DNA from: Holophagaceae bacterium UBA692
Lineage (GTDB): Bacteria > Acidobacteriota > Holophagae > Holophagales > Holophagaceae
Direction: 5' to 3'
Assembly (NCBI GenBank): GCA_002297665.1
Contig: DBMS01000042.1
Coordinates: 1 to 25,915, forward strand
Length of the DNA stretch: 25,915 nucleotides
Shown here piece by piece: positions 23,180 through 25,915 of this stretch. A program made the translations under genes and the position numbers. A model generated the notes under the pieces. That model saw nothing but the letters and a program-made list of their open reading frames with translations. It had not been told where the DNA came from and searched no databases. The stretch's first letter is position 1. The number at the start of each line of letters is the position of its first letter.

Positions 23180-24046
23180 CTAGCGAGTGGGCTTCCAGGC
23201 CCTGACTTGATCCCGTGCGGGTTCTGGAAGCATATAGGACTCTTGGGGTCCTGGGAACCTTCCGGCGCGTACGTCCTCGCCCCACTGGACCATGGCTTCC
23301 CTCAACTTCTCGAAACCATTCATGTATGTCCTGACGAATTTGGCCGGAGGCGCCGGCAGGAGGCCGAGAATATCATGGAACACGAGTACCTGCCCTGAGC
23401 ACCCCGGACCGGCGCCGATGCCGATGGTCGGAATGGACAATTCCTGGGTGATCCGTTCCGCCAGTTCGGCCGGTATCCCCTCCAGGACCACGCTGAAGCA
23501 CCCGGCGTCCTGGATGCGCAGGGCGTCCTCCAGCAGTTCCACCGCCGCCTTGGCCTCCCGGCCCTGCACCTTGAAGCCGCCCATGGCGTTCAGGCTCTGG
23601 GGGGTGAGCCCCAGGTGGCCCATGACGGGAATCTCCGCCTCCACCAGGGCCCGGATGACGGGCACCCGGCGGGCCCCGCCCTCGAGCTTGACGCCCTGGG
23701 CCCCGGAACGGATGAAGCCGCCGGCGTTGCGCAGGGTGTCCTCCAGGCCCAGGTGGAAGCTCAGGTAGGGCATGTCCACCACCAGCAGGGCCCGGGGCCG
23801 GGACCGGACCACGGCTTCCAGGTGGTGGGCCATCATGGCCATGGTGACGGGCAGGGTGTTCTCGAAGCCCAGGCAGACGTTGCCGACGCTGTCGCCCACC
23901 AGCACCACGTCCACGCCCGAGGCGTCGGCGATGCGCGCGGTGACCGCGTCGTAGGCGGTGGTCATGACGATCCGGTCGCCGCCCTCCCGCATGCGCTGCA
24001 GGTCGGGGACGGTCACGGATCGGCTGGCGGCGGGGGCGTGGCTCAT
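23180..24046 (-). CDS. panB: 3-methyl-2-oxobutanoate hydroxymethyltransferase PanB
   Basis: The 288-residue enzyme transfers a hydroxymethyl group from methylene-tetrahydrofolate to alpha-ketoisovalerate, the first committed step to pantothenate. Family blocks are TAYDAVTARIADASGVDVVLVGDSVG (metal-binding Asp52), VVDMPYLSF (Asp91), GAQGVKLEGG, VMGHLGLTPQS and TIGIGAGPGCSGQVLVFHDILGL. The ATG at 24046 overlaps the TGA of the preceding TPR gene in ATGA, so translation is probably coupled. The frame is open far upstream but only as a shadow of that gene. Confidence 0.97.
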   Translation of the reverse strand: MSHAPAASRSVTVPDLQRMREGGDRIVMTTAYDAVTARIADASGVDVVLVGDSVGNVCLGFENTLPVTMAMMAHHLEAVVRSRPRALLVVDMPYLSFHLGLEDTLRNAGGFIRSGAQGVKLEGGARRVPVIRALVEAEIPVMGHLGLTPQSLNAMGGFKVQGREAKAAVELLEDALRIQDAGCFSVVLEGIPAELAERITQELSIPTIGIGAGPGCSGQVLVFHDILGLLPAPPAKFVRTYMNGFEKLREAMVQWGEDVRAGRFPGPQESYMLPEPARDQVRAWKPTR

Positions 24047-25915
24047 GGGATCACCCTGGGGGAAGGCACGGGAGGCAGGTTGGCCTGCGTGGGGCTCCAG
24101 TCTGCCAGAGGATCCGGTTTCGCCGGCGGCGGAAGGCACATCCCCGCGGCCTCCACCGCCATGCGGAACCCGTGGATGTCGGGCCGGGCCAGGAAGGATT
24201 CCTCGTGGTGGGAGGGCAGGCGGGACCGGAGCTCCTGGAGGCTGGGGAGGGCGTCCTGGATCCGGCTGCGGGCGCCCAGCCGCTCCCCCCGGGCCAGGAG
24301 CAGCTCCGAGGCGCGGGTCTCCGCTTCGAGCACCTGGGCGTGGAACCGCAGCTCCCGCGCCAGGCCCACCACCTCGCCCCAGGCCAGCAGCGCCTGGGAG
24401 ACCACCGCCTCGGAGGATCCCGACCGGTTCAAAAGGAGGGCGTGGGCCCGGTGCCACTCCAGTTCCAGCCAGCGCGAGCCGGTGCCCTCCACCGGCCCCT
24501 TGAGCCGCTCCAGGTGGACCCAGGCGGACTCGGGGGCCAGGGCGCCGGCCTCGAGGGTATCGGCCTGGATGCAGCGCAGCCGGGCCAGGCTCTCCCTCCA
24601 GGCGTACCCGCCTTCCCCGAACCGGTTGGCGGCCTCCAGGAACAGGCGCCGGGCCTCGCGCCAGGCCTCCTTGAACGCCGCGACCTCCCCGCCCAGGAAC
24701 GCGGCCTCCGCCAGTTCCAGCGACGTGACGGCCTCGCGGGGGCCCTCCGAGGCCTTGACCAGGAGAAACTCCGCCTGGACGAAGTCGCCCGCGGCCGCCA
24801 GGGACCGGGCCTTCCACGCCAGGGCCCGGGCGGCCAGGGCCCGGTCGCCCATGGCCTGGTAGCGCCGCAGGGCGCTGTCGAGGTGGGCCAGCGCCGGCCC
24901 CAGCTGCTGCTGGCAGCTGCGCAGGATGCCCAGGTCCAGGTGGCAGTCCGCCTTCATCCCGGCGTCGTCCAGGGCCCGGGCGAGGCCCAGGCCCTCGTTG
25001 AAGTACTGCCCGGCGGCCTCCATCTGCCCCAGCCCGAGGTGCGCCTGGCCCAGCGCCTCGGCCGCCTCCGCGAGCCTGCGGCGGTCGCCGTCGTGCTCCA
25101 GGAACCGCCGGCCCTCCCCCAGGGAGGACGCGGCCATCTGGAACTGCGCCCGGTGGCCCTGGATCCGGCCCAGTTCCAGCAGGAGGTCCACCTGGTCCCG
25201 GTGCCCGTCGCCCGCGCCCTTCTGGGCGAGGAGGGAGAGCCCCTCCTCCAGGGCCCGCAAAGCCTTCCCGCCGGCGCCCTGGGCCTGGTGGAGCCGGCCC
25301 AGGGCCAGGCGCAGCCGGGGCTGCTCGGCGTGGAAGGGATGATCCGCCAGGCAAGCCGCGGCCATGCGGATGGACTGGTGCGCCTCCTTGAAGCGGCGCA
25401 GGCCGATTTCCGTGAAAGCCTTCTTGCGGTGCAGCCGCGCGGCCTGCTCCTCCTCCACGGCGCCCGGACCGGGCTCCCCCAGGGCCCGGATGGCCTGGTC
25501 CAGGGCTTCCCGGGCCAATTCGAAGGGCGAGCGGTCCCCGGCCGATTCCCACGCCACCCGGTCCCCGGCCCAGGCGTCGGCCAGGAATTCCCAGAGCCGG
25601 GCCCGCTGGCGGGGATCCGGCCCCAGCTCCAGGGCTTCGGCCACCACCACCCGCGCCTCCAGGGGCCCGGGCAGCTCGCGCTCCACGGCCGCGAGCACCT
25701 GGGCCAGGGCCGAGGCCTCCCCCGAGGCGCAGGCCTGGAGCCGCGCGGAAAGACCGGGCCGGTGGCCCTCCTCCTCCAGGGCCCGCAGGAGGGCCCGGGC
25801 CAGCCGCGGCAGTTCCTGGGGCGAGGTGCGGCCCAGGATCAGCGTCCGCACCCAGGGGTCCGGGATCCGGTAGCACCCTTCGGCCAGGACGGCCAGGCGC
25901 GCGCCCGTCACGGAC
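24043..25915 (-). CDS. TPR-repeat protein, C-terminal part (5' truncated by window; possibly a multi-domain regulator)
   Basis: The frame remains open to the right edge of the window, so the N-terminus is missing; the GTG at 25911 is probably an internal Val. About 623 residues are visible. They form many helical repeats of TPR type, for example RKKAFTEIGLRRFKEAHQSIRMAA, LAEAAEALGQAHLGLGQMEAAGQYFNEGLGLARAL and DLGILRSCQQQLGPALAHLDSALRRYQAMGDRAL. The opening part (LAVLAEGCYRIPDPWVRTLILGRT, then LPRLARALLRALEEEG) resembles the segment that follows the ATPase core in STAND-type regulators or TPR-containing protein kinases, which is an impression only. No catalytic motif is visible. Its stop overlaps the panB start by 4 bases. 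Confidence 0.7.
   Translation of the reverse strand, partial: SVTGARLAVLAEGCYRIPDPWVRTLILGRTSPQELPRLARALLRALEEEGHRPGLSARLQACASGEASALAQVLAAVERELPGPLEARVVVAEALELGPDPRQRARLWEFLADAWAGDRVAWESAGDRSPFELAREALDQAIRALGEPGPGAVEEEQAARLHRKKAFTEIGLRRFKEAHQSIRMAAACLADHPFHAEQPRLRLALGRLHQAQGAGGKALRALEEGLSLLAQKGAGDGHRDQVDLLLELGRIQGHRAQFQMAASSLGEGRRFLEHDGDRRRLAEAAEALGQAHLGLGQMEAAGQYFNEGLGLARALDDAGMKADCHLDLGILRSCQQQLGPALAHLDSALRRYQAMGDRALAARALAWKARSLAAAGDFVQAEFLLVKASEGPREAVTSLELAEAAFLGGEVAAFKEAWREARRLFLEAANRFGEGGYAWRESLARLRCIQADTLEAGALAPESAWVHLERLKGPVEGTGSRWLELEWHRAHALLLNRSGSSEAVVSQALLAWGEVVGLARELRFHAQVLEAETRASELLLARGERLGARSRIQDALPSLQELRSRLPSHHEESFLARPDIHGFRMAVEAAGMCLPPPAKPDPLADWSPTQANLPPVPSPRVIP

Noticed and set aside
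1..25915. CRISPR arrays, tRNA genes, insertion sequences, phage genes
   Set aside because: No regular direct repeats with spacers, no tRNA-like cloverleaf, no transposase, integrase or phage protein was recognised on either strand.

Overview
The window is a 25.9 kb piece of a very GC-rich, gene-dense bacterial chromosome. Composition, a Gram-negative style gene set (HrpB, FabI, RNase G, panBCD, type IV pilin) and many TPR proteins and GT-C enzymes suggest an Acidobacteriota lineage such as Holophagae/Geothrix-like bacteria. That placement is an inference, because no rRNA or marker phylogeny is available here. No tRNA, rRNA, CRISPR array, insertion sequence or phage gene was seen.

Left part (1-7103) is mostly housekeeping. 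It holds the C-terminal end of the HrpB helicase (+), a GT-C membrane glycosyltransferase with an unusual extracytoplasmic insert (+), an ABC exporter half-transporter (-), a Bcp-type peroxiredoxin (+), enoyl-ACP reductase FabI (-) and a secreted TPR protein (+) that may be translated from a leaderless mRNA.

Middle part (7107-14143) is a surface-glycan locus. A flippase-like membrane protein (+) converges on a tightly overlapped minus-strand operon. Its order of transcription is GT-C glycosyltransferase, YdjC/ChbG-type deacetylase, polyprenyl-phosphate sugar synthase (GtrB/ArnC-like), SAM methyltransferase, GT4 glycosyltransferase and SAM methyltransferase. The first three enzyme types match the roles of the FlmK-NaxD-FlmF2 set that adds a free hexosamine to lipid A in Francisella, so this is the best candidate system in the window.

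A 352-base divergent intergenic region (14144-14495) separates this operon from a type IV pilin gene. It contains a near-perfect sigma-54 promoter for the pilin, a palindrome at an activator-like distance upstream, a short-loop G-quadruplex motif on the minus strand and several hairpins. The pilin is followed by a stem-loop and then by an LtaS/PptA-like membrane enzyme of the alkaline phosphatase superfamily. Converging from the right come a TMTC-like TPR O-glycosyltransferase and a GT2 enzyme. Pilin, possible phospho-transferase and possible protein O-glycosyltransferase side by side suggest a pilin or surface-protein modification island.

Right part (19680-25915) returns to housekeeping, all on the minus strand: a 5'-truncated TPR protein coupled to panB, panC, panD (pantothenate synthesis), RNase G and dCMP deaminase.
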